DNA of 64,000 bases from CAISIP01 sp038326025 (lineage in GTDB: Bacteria > Pseudomonadota > Gammaproteobacteria > Burkholderiales > Burkholderiaceae_C), in assembly GCA_038326025.1 (NCBI GenBank), contig JBBQJP010000009.1, positions 1 to 64,000 of the forward strand. Reading direction: 5' to 3'. This document shows, piece by piece, positions 34,770 to 42,708 of this stretch. The position numbers were made by a program, and so were the translations under genes. The notes under the pieces were generated by a model. The model made no database searches. It had not been told where the DNA came from and was given only the letters and a program-made list of their open reading frames with translations. Position 1 is the stretch's first letter. Each line of letters begins with the position of its first letter.

Positions 34770-36173
34770 ATGACAATGCCCATGCAAAACGACGAATCTA
34801 CCGTGCAGACCAACCCGGCCGAACTGGAACCGACGCCCCAGGAAGCCACCGTGCAACCCCGTATCCTGTGCGTCGATGACGAGCCCAACGTCCTGTCGGC
34901 ATTGAGCCGTCTGCTCAGCGCCAACGGCATGACCGTCCGGGTGGCCGAAAGCGGCGAGGCGGGCCTCGCCTTGCTGGAAGAGGCCGCCGCCGAAGTCGTG
35001 ATCTCGGACATGGGTATGCAAGGCATGAACGGGGCAGAGTTTCTGCAGGCGGTGCGCAAACGCTGGCCGGAATCGGTGCGCATCCTGCTCTGTGGCCAGG
35101 CGGATGCCGCCACCCTCATCGAAGCGGTCAACCAGGGCGAGATAGCCCGCTACATTGCCAAACCCTGGAACGACGACAAGTTGATCGAAGATGTACGCGA
35201 GACCATTGAGCGGGCCCGGCAATTGCAGGAGCGCAGCCAGATCGCGGCCACGGTCCAGCGGCGCGCCGAAGAACTGCGCGCGCTTCAAAACAGCCTGGAA
35301 CAGAATGCGAGCGCGACCAAGGCGGAGCTGACACAGGTCAACGAGCGACTGAAGAACAACTTCGTCGTGTCGCTCAAGGTCTTTGCCAGCCTGATCGAAA
35401 GCCGACGCACCCAGATGGCCGGCCACTCGCGCAGGGTCGCCGACATGGCGCGCAAAGTGGCGACACGGCTCGAACTCGAGCCCGTCCTGGTGCAGGAGGT
35501 GTTTGTCGCCGGGCTGTTGCATGAAGTTGGCAAGCTCGCCTTCTCGGACGATTTGCTGGACACACCGGTTGCCAGCATGAAACCCTGGCAGTTGCAGGAC
35601 TACCGCGCCCATCCGGTGCGGGCCGAGCAACTGCTGATGCCACTGCAGGACCTGCGTGGAGCGGCCGGCAGCATCGGCGCACAACTCGAGCGGTTTGACG
35701 GTGGTGGCCATCCAAACCATCTGCGTGGCCGTGCCATCGTGATTGGCGCGCGCATCCTGGCGGTCTGCGCCGACTACGATAACCTGCTGATCGGTACGCT
35801 GGTGCCACGCCGCCTCAAGCCGCGCGAAGCCCAGGCTGTCATCGAGAATTCCAGCGGCAAACGTTATGACCCCTGGGTCACCGAGGCGTTTCTGGCTGTA
35901 CTCAATGGGGACCCGCCGGCAGCAGCTGCAGCGGCAGCCAAAGCCAGCAAGGCGGCGAAGGCGTCGATCAACGAACTGGTCCTGTGTGGCAACGATCTGG
36001 TCGAGAACATGATCCTGACGCGCGACCTGTTCTCTCCCAGCGGACTCATGATGTTGCCTGCAGGCAATACCTTCAACGCGCGGCTGATCGACAAGGTGCT
36101 GTCTTTTGAAAAAGGCGCTGGCGTACCCCTGACCATCTATGTGCAGGGGCCAGCGCCGACAAAATCGATCTGA
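34770..36173 (+). CDS. RpfG-type response regulator with degenerate HD-GYP-like domain
   Basis: A 467-residue protein: receiver (about 30-150; DD in LCVDDEPNV, phospho-acceptor Asp80 in VVISDMGMQG, Lys in YIAKPWND), a coiled-coil linker (about 160-210), and an HD-GYP-like domain (about 215-370). In the last, GHSRRVADMARKVA is recognisable but the HD pair reads HEVGK and the HHE...GYP block reads QLERFDGGGHP, so key metal ligands are replaced. An Ala/Lys-rich linker near residue 390 leads to a C-terminal ~75-residue module of unknown role. It more likely binds than degrades c-di-GMP. ATGs at 34776 and 34782 are alternative starts. Confidence 0.82.
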   Translation: MTMPMQNDESTVQTNPAELEPTPQEATVQPRILCVDDEPNVLSALSRLLSANGMTVRVAESGEAGLALLEEAAAEVVISDMGMQGMNGAEFLQAVRKRWPESVRILLCGQADAATLIEAVNQGEIARYIAKPWNDDKLIEDVRETIERARQLQERSQIAATVQRRAEELRALQNSLEQNASATKAELTQVNERLKNNFVVSLKVFASLIESRRTQMAGHSRRVADMARKVATRLELEPVLVQEVFVAGLLHEVGKLAFSDDLLDTPVASMKPWQLQDYRAHPVRAEQLLMPLQDLRGAAGSIGAQLERFDGGGHPNHLRGRAIVIGARILAVCADYDNLLIGTLVPRRLKPREAQAVIENSSGKRYDPWVTEAFLAVLNGDPPAAAAAAAKASKAAKASINELVLCGNDLVENMILTRDLFSPSGLMMLPAGNTFNARLIDKVLSFEKGAGVPLTIYVQGPAPTKSI

Positions 36174-36195
36174 TTGACCTTGGCGGCGCGGCGTC

Positions 36196-37503
36196 TCAGC
36201 GCAGGTTGCCGGTGTGCCCGAGCGAATATCGTCCCGGCTGCGGCCATACCGTCAGGCCATGCGGCTCGCGTCCTACCTTGACCTGGTCGACGGCGCCGCT
36301 GGTGGTATCGATGCGGTACACCACATCGTCGTAACGGCCTGACAGCCACAGATGCTTTCCGTCGGCACTCACGTTGCCCATGTCCGGGCTGCCGCCACCG
36401 GGTATGGGCCAATTTTGCACCACCTTGCGGCTGGCAAAGTCGATCACCGACACGCTGCCTTTGCCAAGCGGCTTGCCCCGGATCTTGTTGCCCCCACGAT
36501 TGGCCACATACAGGCTCTTGCCGTCACGGCTCGGGTACAGACCATGGGCGCCGACCCCGGTGGGGATGAAACCGATCTGGCGCAAGCTCGCGCCATCAAC
36601 TACGTGCACGCCGTCGACCATCATGTCGGCGACAAAAAAGGTCTTGCCGTCCGGGGATGCCCGCACGTCCTGCGGCATGCCGGGCGTGGTGCAGATCTCG
36701 TTGCCCGGTTGTCCCGGATCCGGAATCATGCGCGGCTTCTTGCCAGGCTTGGCAATCAGTGCCAGCGCATCCGGACGATCGAAATACGGACTCAGCTTGG
36801 TGGTGGCCAGCACCTTGCGATTGACCAGATCGATCTTGGTGATGCTGCCATTGAACTCGCAGGTGAACAGCGCATAACGCCCATCAATCGAGAAGTCGGC
36901 ATGGTTGATACCCGCGCAGCCGGGCGTCTCGATCGTGTACTGCACCTGCATGGTGGCAACATCGCGGAAATCGAGCCGCTTGAAGGCCTCGGCCACCACG
37001 ATGGCGTATTTGCCGTCGGGCGTCCAGTACATGTTGTAGGGGTCGTCCACGGCGATCGACTTCCCGGGCTTGCCGGTCAGCGGGTCGATCGGCGTCAGGC
37101 TGCCGTCGGTGCGCCCTTCGGCATTATTGGCCACCCACAAGGTGCGCAGGTCCCAGGACGGCACGACATGCTGCGGATGAACCCCCACCTTGAAGGTGTC
37201 GATCACCTTGAGTGTGGCCGGGTCGATCACCGAGACAGTATTGGCCGCCCGATTGGGCACATAGACACGCGCCAGCGCGTTGGCCACGGCCGGGCTGAAC
37301 TGATTGGCAGCCGTCTCCCGGTACAGGTTCACCGGGTCGGCCACAGGTGGCATGCCAGGGACCCCATCGACCGTGGCATGGGCCTGCGCTGCAGCGGAAC
37401 TCGCGGACGCAGGCGCAACGGTTTGCGCCAACGCGACCCAGGCCGAGGCCAGACCACCGATCAGCGCCAGTCCAGTACCCAATGCCATTCGAAACTTGTT
37501 CAT
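36196..37503 (-). CDS. Exported YVTN-type beta-propeller protein
   Basis: A 435-residue secreted protein with a signal peptide (basic MNKFRM, core ALGTGLALIGGLASAWVALA). The mature part carries YVTN propeller repeats such as RVYVPNRAANTVSVID, TLWVANN, GKTFFVADMMVDGVHVVDG, KSLYVANRGGNKI and KHLWLSGRYDDVVYRID. These propellers are common beside periplasmic dehydrogenases and cytochromes, but no catalytic function is visible. It faces the RpfG-like gene and lies downstream of the creatininase-family gene with a 90-nt gap, so the two exported proteins may be one operon. Confidence 0.8.
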   Translation of the reverse strand: MNKFRMALGTGLALIGGLASAWVALAQTVAPASASSAAAQAHATVDGVPGMPPVADPVNLYRETAANQFSPAVANALARVYVPNRAANTVSVIDPATLKVIDTFKVGVHPQHVVPSWDLRTLWVANNAEGRTDGSLTPIDPLTGKPGKSIAVDDPYNMYWTPDGKYAIVVAEAFKRLDFRDVATMQVQYTIETPGCAGINHADFSIDGRYALFTCEFNGSITKIDLVNRKVLATTKLSPYFDRPDALALIAKPGKKPRMIPDPGQPGNEICTTPGMPQDVRASPDGKTFFVADMMVDGVHVVDGASLRQIGFIPTGVGAHGLYPSRDGKSLYVANRGGNKIRGKPLGKGSVSVIDFASRKVVQNWPIPGGGSPDMGNVSADGKHLWLSGRYDDVVYRIDTTSGAVDQVKVGREPHGLTVWPQPGRYSLGHTGNLR

Positions 37504-37593
37504 GCTGAGAAATAAGGGAAAGTGGAAAAAGGGGGCGAAAAAACCTGTGTGTGCCGCACGGCACCCCAGACAATCCTCTCATAACGCGCGAGC

Positions 37594-38400
37594 TTACTGC
37601 GCCGATGACACGGCTTTGCGAATCGCCTCTACCGTTTCGCGCACCACAGCGTCGACACCGGCCTGCCCCAGAGCCGCATTCGCAGCCCGCGGGTCGCCGG
37701 AGGTGCCCCCTTTGACACCGTCGCGCGCGGCCTGCTCGAAAAACTCGGGAAAGACGGATGCGGGTGCCAACGCCATTTGCAGCGCAGTGTCGGCGCTGCC
37801 CGCGTGGCTTCCGATCTGCAGCGTGCTCAGACCTTGCGCTTTCAAACTGTCGATGTAAGTGCTTTGCGTGGCGCGGTAGTAGGCCCCGATGAAAAGCACC
37901 CGATGGCCACTTTTGGCGCCACTGGCCGTGAGACGGCTGGCCAGGGCCTGCATCACGCCCTGGTAACCGCCATGGTCACCCACCAGCACCACATTGCGAA
38001 AACCGTGCTGCCAAAAGCTGCGCGTTGCACCTTCGAGCACGGCGCCGAATACAGATTCGGGGATCGATATCGTGCCGGCAAAGCGCATATGTTCGGTGGG
38101 CGGATCGATCCGGCCCTCGGGCACATAGGCCAGAACCGGTGCCACCAGGGCATCGCCCAGCTGCTGCGCCACCTTGCCCGCCAGCAGCCGTACCCGGACA
38201 TTGTGCTTGCCAAGCGTCAGATGCGGGCCACTTTGTTCGGTTCCCCCAACCGGAATGATGATGGTTCGGGTGCCTTGCTGCAGCGCCGCTGACACCTGCT
38301 GGGTTGTCAACTCTTCCAGAAACACACTGGCGGGCGCCGCCCGGACAAGAGCGGAGCTCAGCAGGAGGCAAAGGGCCGCGGCAAGTCGAAGAAGCTTCAT
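37594..38400 (-). CDS. Exported creatininase-family protein
   Basis: A 268-residue protein of the creatininase/MftE fold with a clear signal peptide (MKLLRLAAALCLLLSSALVRA), unusual for a family that is mostly cytoplasmic amidohydrolases. The metal segment reads PVGGTEQSGPHLTLGKHN where typical members have E-Q-H-G-P-H-L-P and a following Asp, so one His and the Asp are changed; VGDHGGYQGV keeps a His. It may bind metal differently. Downstream is the propeller gene on the same strand. Substrate unknown. Confidence 0.78.
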   Translation of the reverse strand: MKLLRLAAALCLLLSSALVRAAPASVFLEELTTQQVSAALQQGTRTIIIPVGGTEQSGPHLTLGKHNVRVRLLAGKVAQQLGDALVAPVLAYVPEGRIDPPTEHMRFAGTISIPESVFGAVLEGATRSFWQHGFRNVVLVGDHGGYQGVMQALASRLTASGAKSGHRVLFIGAYYRATQSTYIDSLKAQGLSTLQIGSHAGSADTALQMALAPASVFPEFFEQAARDGVKGGTSGDPRAANAALGQAGVDAVVRETVEAIRKAVSSAQ

Positions 38401-38423
38401 GGCCGGCAAGTGTAGCCAGTCAT

Positions 38424-38439
38424 CGCCGGGGATCCGGCG
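38424..38439 (-). terminator. Hairpin downstream of copZ
   Basis: CGCCGG and CCGGCG form a 6-bp stem with a GGAT loop, 12 nt beyond the copZ stop on the minus strand. No T-run. Confidence 0.4.
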
Positions 38440-38451
38440 GCCGGGAGTCGC

Positions 38452-38643
38452 TCAGGACGGCGGATAACCTGCGTCCGTCAACGCCGCGGCAAGATCGGCG
38501 CGATCCTCGGTGGACTCGACCGTCACCTTCTTTTGCGCCAGGTCAATGTCGACCCGGGCCTCGGAATCGAGGGCTCGCACGGTTTTGGTGATGACACTGG
38601 CGCAGTGACCGCAGCTCATGTCGTTGATGGTGAATTCAATCAT
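38452..38643 (-). CDS. copZ: Copper chaperone (heavy-metal-associated domain)
   Basis: A 63-residue HMA-domain protein that carries Cu(I) through the cytoplasm to CopA. The metal loop MSCGHC supplies Cys11 and Cys14, and the ferredoxin-like beta-alpha fold continues to AALTDAGY. The start MIEFTI is used because the open frame upstream has no similarity and lies over the promoter. It is divergent from the ATPase gene and has its own CueR-type operator. Confidence 0.9.
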   Translation of the reverse strand: MIEFTINDMSCGHCASVITKTVRALDSEARVDIDLAQKKVTVESTEDRADLAAALTDAGYPPS

Positions 38644-38675
38644 GGAAATCTCCGTTGGGTTGTGAAACACCTGGA

Positions 38676-38706
38676 ACTATGAACCTTGCCACAATGTCAA
38701 GGTCAA
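38676..38706 (-). promoter_or_regulatory. CueR-type promoter/operator of copZ
   Basis: On the minus strand TTGACC (38701-38706) and CATAGT (38676-38681) are separated by exactly 19 bp, the overlong spacer that MerR-family activators require. The 21-bp dyad between them (38683-38703) has the half-sites ACCTTG and CAAGGT, like known CueR boxes. The cognate regulator is encoded at 41058. Confidence 0.8.
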
Positions 38707-38757
38707 GAGCCTTTTTGGCTTGACCTTGAATAGTGCATGGATATGCAAGGTAGGCAC

Positions 38758-38788
38758 TTGACCCTACCATGATGGGAAGGTTCACACT
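38758..38788 (+). promoter_or_regulatory. CueR-type promoter/operator of copA
   Basis: TTGACC (38758-38763) and a weak CACACT (38783-38788) are 19 bp apart. The spacer holds the 21-bp dyad 38761-38781 with half-sites ACCCTACC and GGGAAGGT, close to the E. coli copA CueR box. It drives copA, cueR and probably the TlpA-like gene. A further pair of widely spaced half-sites (ACCTTG at 38723, GCAAGGT at 38745) lies between the two operators. Confidence 0.8.
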
Positions 38789-38832
38789 GACGGACCGAAC
38801 AACATGCGACCCGCGTCACGACAGGAAACATC

Positions 38833-41061
38833 ATGAACACCACCACCATCGCCGCCGACCCCACTCTTGCGCCAGACACCGCTAGCTGGACCTTGCCCAT
38901 TGAAGGCATGACCTGCGCGTCCTGCGTATCGAGGGTCGAAAAGGCCTTGCTCAAGGTACCTGGCGTGTTGTCGGCCGAAGTGAACCTGGCCACTGAAAAG
39001 GCGCAAGTCACCGTGGCCGATCGCCAGGCGTCGGTCGAGAGTCTGATCGCTGCGGTTGAAAAAGCCGGTTATGTGGCCCACGTGGCCGCCGAGCCCGGGC
39101 AGGACTCGGCAGAACCTGTGCATCCGCATGACAACACCTGGTGGCCTATTGCGCTGGCCGCCTTGCTGTCGTTTCCCCTGGTTTTGCCGATGCTGGTCAT
39201 GCCATGGGGCTTGGACTGGTCGCTACCCGGCTGGATTCAGCTGGCGCTGGCCACGCCGGTGCAGTTCTGGCTGGGCGCGCGTTTCTACCGTGCCGGATGG
39301 GCCGCCTTGCGTGCCGGCTCCGGCAACATGGACCTGCTGGTGGCGCTGGGTACGTCAGCCGGGTACGGCCTGAGCCTGTATCTGCTGTTCAAGCATGCCG
39401 ACCACGGCACACCCCATCTGTATTTCGAAGCGTCTGCAGTCGTCATCACGCTGGTCATGCTGGGCAAGTGGTTGGAGGCGCGGGCCAAGCGCCAGACCAC
39501 TGCGGCGATCCGGGCGCTCAACGCGCTGCGCCCGGAAACCGCACGTGTGCGCCGTGGCGGCCAGGACCAGGAGATAACGATCAAGCAGGTCCGCCTGGGC
39601 GATCTGGTCGTGGTGCGTCCCGGCGAGCGTCTGCCGGTGGATGGCCTGGTGGTCGAAGGCGCCAGCGAGGTCGACGAATCGCTGGTCACCGGCGAGAGTC
39701 TGCCGGTAGCCAAACACGCCGGCGACAAGGTCACCGGCGGCGCGGTCAATGCGCAAGGCCTGCTGGTCGTCAAGACCAGCGCCATCGGCGCCGAATCGAC
39801 ACTCGCGCGCATCGTGCGCATGGTGGAGTCGGCCCAGGCCAAGAAGGCGCCCATCCAGCGCCTGGTCGACCAGGTCAGCGCGGTTTTTGTACCGGTGGTG
39901 ATAGCCATCGCCCTGGTGACGCTGCTGGCCTGGGGCCTCTCCACCGGAAACTGGGAGAACGCGATCCTCAATGCGGTGGCGGTATTGGTGATTGCCTGCC
40001 CTTGTGCGCTGGGCCTGGCCACACCGACGGCCATCATGGCGGGCACCGGCGTGGCGGCGCGCCATGGCATCTTGATCAAGGATGCGCAGGCACTCGAGAT
40101 TGCGCACAAGGTCCGGGTCATCGGTTTTGACAAAACCGGCACGCTGACCGAAGGCAAGCCGGAACTGGTGCAGGCTGACGCGGTCGATGGCGATCGCATC
40201 GCCTTGATCGGGCTCGGCGCCGCGATCCAGGCGGGCAGCGAGCATCCGCTGGCGCGGGCCGTGCAGAACGCCGCGGAGCAGGCTGGCGTAAAGGCAGTTG
40301 GCGCCACGCAGTTGCGCGCCATCGCGGGACGTGGCATGGCGGCCCGGGTCGGTGAACGCGATCTGCGTCTGGGCAGCACACGCATGATGGAAGAACTGCA
40401 GGTCGACCTCTCCAGTCTGGCTGCGCAGTCCGAAACGCTGCGCGCCCAGGGCCGCACCGTGTCGTGGCTGGCCGATGTCACCGGTTCGCCAGTTTTGCTG
40501 GGGCTTTTTGCGTTCGGCGACACCATCAAAGCCAGCGCAAGGACCGCGATTGCGCAGTTGCAGCAGCAGGGTATCCGCACCGTGCTGGTGACCGGCGACA
40601 ACCGCGGCAGCGCGGAACTGGTGGGCCGGCAACTCGGCATTGACGAGATCCGTGCCGATGTATTGCCGGAAGACAAGGCGCGCATCGTCGGCGAACTGAA
40701 AGCCGATGGCGCCACGGTGGCGATGGTGGGCGACGGCATCAATGACGCGCCAGCATTGGCAGCTGCAGATGTCGGCATCGCCATGTCGACCGGGACCGAC
40801 GTTGCCATGCATGCAGCAGGCATCACGTTGATGCGCGGCGACCCGGCACTGGTGTCCGATGCCATCGACATTTCGCGCAGGACCTATGCCAAGATCCGCC
40901 AGAACCTGTTCTGGGCCTTTTTCTACAATGCCGTGGGTGTGCCCCTGGCCGCCTTCGGCCTGCTCAATCCGATGATCGCCGGCGCTGCCATGGCGCTGAG
41001 CAGCGTCAGTGTCGTGACCAACGCGCTGACGCTGCGCAAATGGAAGGGACATCACCAATGA
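38833..41061 (+). CDS. copA: Cu(I)-exporting P1B-type ATPase
   Basis: A 742-residue copper pump that exports Cu(I) from cytoplasm to periplasm. One N-terminal heavy-metal domain carries MTCASC (Cys28, Cys31). Membrane spans bracket the transport motif CPC (389-391 in IACPCALGLATP). The phosphorylation site DKTGTLTEG starts at Asp433, and VGDGINDAPALAAADVGIAM is the hinge motif. The C-terminal span motif NAVGVPLAAFG and MALSSVSVVTNALTLR fit Cu(I) P1B-1 pumps. Only one HMA domain is present. Its stop overlaps cueR (ATGA). Confidence 0.96.
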   Translation: MNTTTIAADPTLAPDTASWTLPIEGMTCASCVSRVEKALLKVPGVLSAEVNLATEKAQVTVADRQASVESLIAAVEKAGYVAHVAAEPGQDSAEPVHPHDNTWWPIALAALLSFPLVLPMLVMPWGLDWSLPGWIQLALATPVQFWLGARFYRAGWAALRAGSGNMDLLVALGTSAGYGLSLYLLFKHADHGTPHLYFEASAVVITLVMLGKWLEARAKRQTTAAIRALNALRPETARVRRGGQDQEITIKQVRLGDLVVVRPGERLPVDGLVVEGASEVDESLVTGESLPVAKHAGDKVTGGAVNAQGLLVVKTSAIGAESTLARIVRMVESAQAKKAPIQRLVDQVSAVFVPVVIAIALVTLLAWGLSTGNWENAILNAVAVLVIACPCALGLATPTAIMAGTGVAARHGILIKDAQALEIAHKVRVIGFDKTGTLTEGKPELVQADAVDGDRIALIGLGAAIQAGSEHPLARAVQNAAEQAGVKAVGATQLRAIAGRGMAARVGERDLRLGSTRMMEELQVDLSSLAAQSETLRAQGRTVSWLADVTGSPVLLGLFAFGDTIKASARTAIAQLQQQGIRTVLVTGDNRGSAELVGRQLGIDEIRADVLPEDKARIVGELKADGATVAMVGDGINDAPALAAADVGIAMSTGTDVAMHAAGITLMRGDPALVSDAIDISRRTYAKIRQNLFWAFFYNAVGVPLAAFGLLNPMIAGAAMALSSVSVVTNALTLRKWKGHHQ

Positions 41062-41480
41062 CAACATCCCTGCACATGGCCCACCTGCAGATCGGGCAGG
41101 CTGCCAAACGCGCCGATGTCTCAACCAAAATGGTGCGGCACTATGAGTCGCTTGGCCTGTTGCCGGCGGTGGCGCGCACCGACTCGGGCTATCGGCAGTA
41201 CTCCGACAAGGACGTGCATACGCTGCGCTTCATCAAGCGGGCACGGACCCTGGGTTTCAGCATGCCGGAGATTTCCGAACTGCTCGCCTTGTGGCAGAAC
41301 AAGCGCCGCACGAGTGAAAACGTCAAGCGCATTGCCGCATCGCATGTCGTCGACCTGGATCGCCGAATCGAGGAACTGAGCGCGATGAAACGCAGCCTGC
41401 AGACCTTGATGGACTGCTGCCATGGCGACCACCGACCGGACTGCCCGATCCTCGATGAACTGGGACAGGAGCATGACTGA
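41058..41480 (+). CDS. cueR: CueR-type Cu(I)-responsive MerR activator
   Basis: A 140-residue MerR-family activator. The winged helix begins LQIGQAAKRADVSTKMVRHY, followed by the dimerisation helix and the metal loop DCCHGDHRPDCPILDEL. Cys121 and Cys129, eight residues apart, correspond to the Cu(I)-binding Cys pair of E. coli CueR; an extra Cys120 precedes them. Overlaps copA by 4 bp and the TlpA-like gene by 8 bp. It should activate both copper promoters at 38.7 kb and thus its own operon. Confidence 0.92.
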   Translation: MTTSLHMAHLQIGQAAKRADVSTKMVRHYESLGLLPAVARTDSGYRQYSDKDVHTLRFIKRARTLGFSMPEISELLALWQNKRRTSENVKRIAASHVVDLDRRIEELSAMKRSLQTLMDCCHGDHRPDCPILDELGQEHD

Positions 41481-42111
41481 GCAGCGGCCGTCCGGGGCCG
41501 ACCACGACGACGTCCCCTCAGGCAGGTGCGACGCCGCGCCGCGCTCGATGTTGCGCCGGAGTTGGTTCGCAGTCGCCCTGGTCACAGGCCTGTTCGGCGC
41601 CACCGGGCTGTGGCGCTGGGCGCGCAAAACACGGGACGCGGGCGAGGTGGCGGTGCAGCTGCACGGGCGCCCTCGCCCGTTGGCCGAATTGCGTTTCACC
41701 GATGCGAACGGACAGCCGACAGATCTGGCGGCGTTTCGCGGCCGGGTGGTGCTGCTCAATATCTGGGCCACCTGGTGCGCACCTTGCCTCGAGGAGTTGC
41801 CGACACTCGACGCCTTGCAGGCGCAGTTGGGTGGCCCCGGATTCGCGGTCATCGCGCTGTCTATCGACCAGGGCGGCCTGCCGGTTGCACAGCCTTTTCT
41901 GAAGCGCATCGGAATTAACCGTCTGCGCGCCTATGCCGACAGCTTCGGCGAAGCCACCGCGCGATATTCCGCCACGGGTGTGCCGCTGGTACTGGTGATC
42001 GACCCGCAAGGTCGCGAGATCGGCCGCAGACTGGGACGCGCTACCTGGGACAACCCCGCCACTGTGGCGTTGTTGCGCAGCCTGATCCCCGGTACTGGCA
42101 CCGGGTCGTAG
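41473..42111 (+). CDS. TlpA/ResA-like membrane-anchored thioredoxin
   Basis: A 212-residue protein with one N-terminal membrane anchor (WFAVALVTGLFGATGLW) and a periplasmic thioredoxin fold. The redox motif is WCAPC in NIWATWCAPCLEELPTL, and VPLVLVIDPQGREIGRRLG contains the cis-Pro loop. Relatives keep periplasmic thiols or apocytochromes reduced, or deliver copper to oxidases. The start is fixed by GGAG before an ATG that overlaps the cueR stop, making it the third gene of the copper-activated copA unit. Confidence 0.88.
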   Translation: MTEQRPSGADHDDVPSGRCDAAPRSMLRRSWFAVALVTGLFGATGLWRWARKTRDAGEVAVQLHGRPRPLAELRFTDANGQPTDLAAFRGRVVLLNIWATWCAPCLEELPTLDALQAQLGGPGFAVIALSIDQGGLPVAQPFLKRIGINRLRAYADSFGEATARYSATGVPLVLVIDPQGREIGRRLGRATWDNPATVALLRSLIPGTGTGS

Positions 42112-42118
42112 TCGCCAT

Positions 42119-42132
42119 GCGGCATGTGCCGC
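42119..42132. terminator. Hairpin between convergent copper-island operons
   Basis: GCGGCA and TGCCGC abut with two nucleotides between them in the 33-bp gap between the convergent TlpA-like and cytochrome genes. It may terminate both; there is no T-run. Confidence 0.35.
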
Positions 42133-42144
42133 GACTTGTCGCCA

Positions 42145-42633
42145 TCAGCGCTGCTTTGCGACTGCCTGGTTCATCCCGTCTTGCTTGGCGCGGATGTTCG
42201 CCGGCCACTGGGCCTTGATCCATGACAGGGCTGCGACGATCTCCTCGTCGCTGAGCACACCGTCATAAATCGGCATCGCGCTTTGATAGGACTTCAGGCC
42301 GGCGCTGCTGGCCACACCGTACTTGGTGATGCGGATCAACACCTCGTCCGGATGGTGCCAGGTGTGGCCGGTGGCGTCATGGGGCGGCGCCGGCAACAGG
42401 CCTTGCGCATCGCGTTGTTGCCAGTTCGGCTGACCCTGCAACTGCGCGCCATGGCAGGCGGCGCAGTTGCGGGCATAAACCTGCTCGCCCAGCGCCAGCA
42501 AGCGGGCGTCGTCAGGTCGCAAGCGGCCTGCGGGTGCCGCGGCAAACGGATTGCCCACGAACGTTGCCAGCAGCGCCGTCACCAAAACCAGCACCAGGGC
42601 GCACACGATACCGATCCACACTACAGACTTCAT
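42145..42633 (-). CDS. Membrane-anchored monoheme cytochrome c
   Basis: A 162-residue protein with an N-terminal anchor or uncleaved signal (VVWIGIVCALVLVLVTALLA) and a single c-heme site CAACH in YARNCAACHGAQLQG. The axial Met is probably in SAMPIYDGVLSDEEIVAAL. It is a class I cytochrome c facing the periplasm. GGAGG precedes the ATG. As the last gene of the copper operon it may carry electrons from or to the multicopper oxidase; that pairing is inferred from position. Confidence 0.85.
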   Translation of the reverse strand: MKSVVWIGIVCALVLVLVTALLATFVGNPFAAAPAGRLRPDDARLLALGEQVYARNCAACHGAQLQGQPNWQQRDAQGLLPAPPHDATGHTWHHPDEVLIRITKYGVASSAGLKSYQSAMPIYDGVLSDEEIVAALSWIKAQWPANIRAKQDGMNQAVAKQR

Positions 42634-42708
42634 CTTTCCTCCAAAACACGGACAGCAGATCGAATGGCGCCGCGTGAGGGCGCGTCATTGACCCGATGGT
42701 CCACCGTA

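Noticed and set aside
34565..34879. A 104-codon frame with GTGGAG upstream between the EAL and HD-GYP-like genes
   Set aside because: It runs 110 nt into the start of the downstream receiver gene in another frame and becomes Arg/Pro-rich low-complexity sequence; no family resemblance.
39355..41124. Long minus-strand frames opposite the copper ATPase
   Set aside because: The plus strand carries every P-type ATPase motif; the antisense frames have no recognisable sequence.
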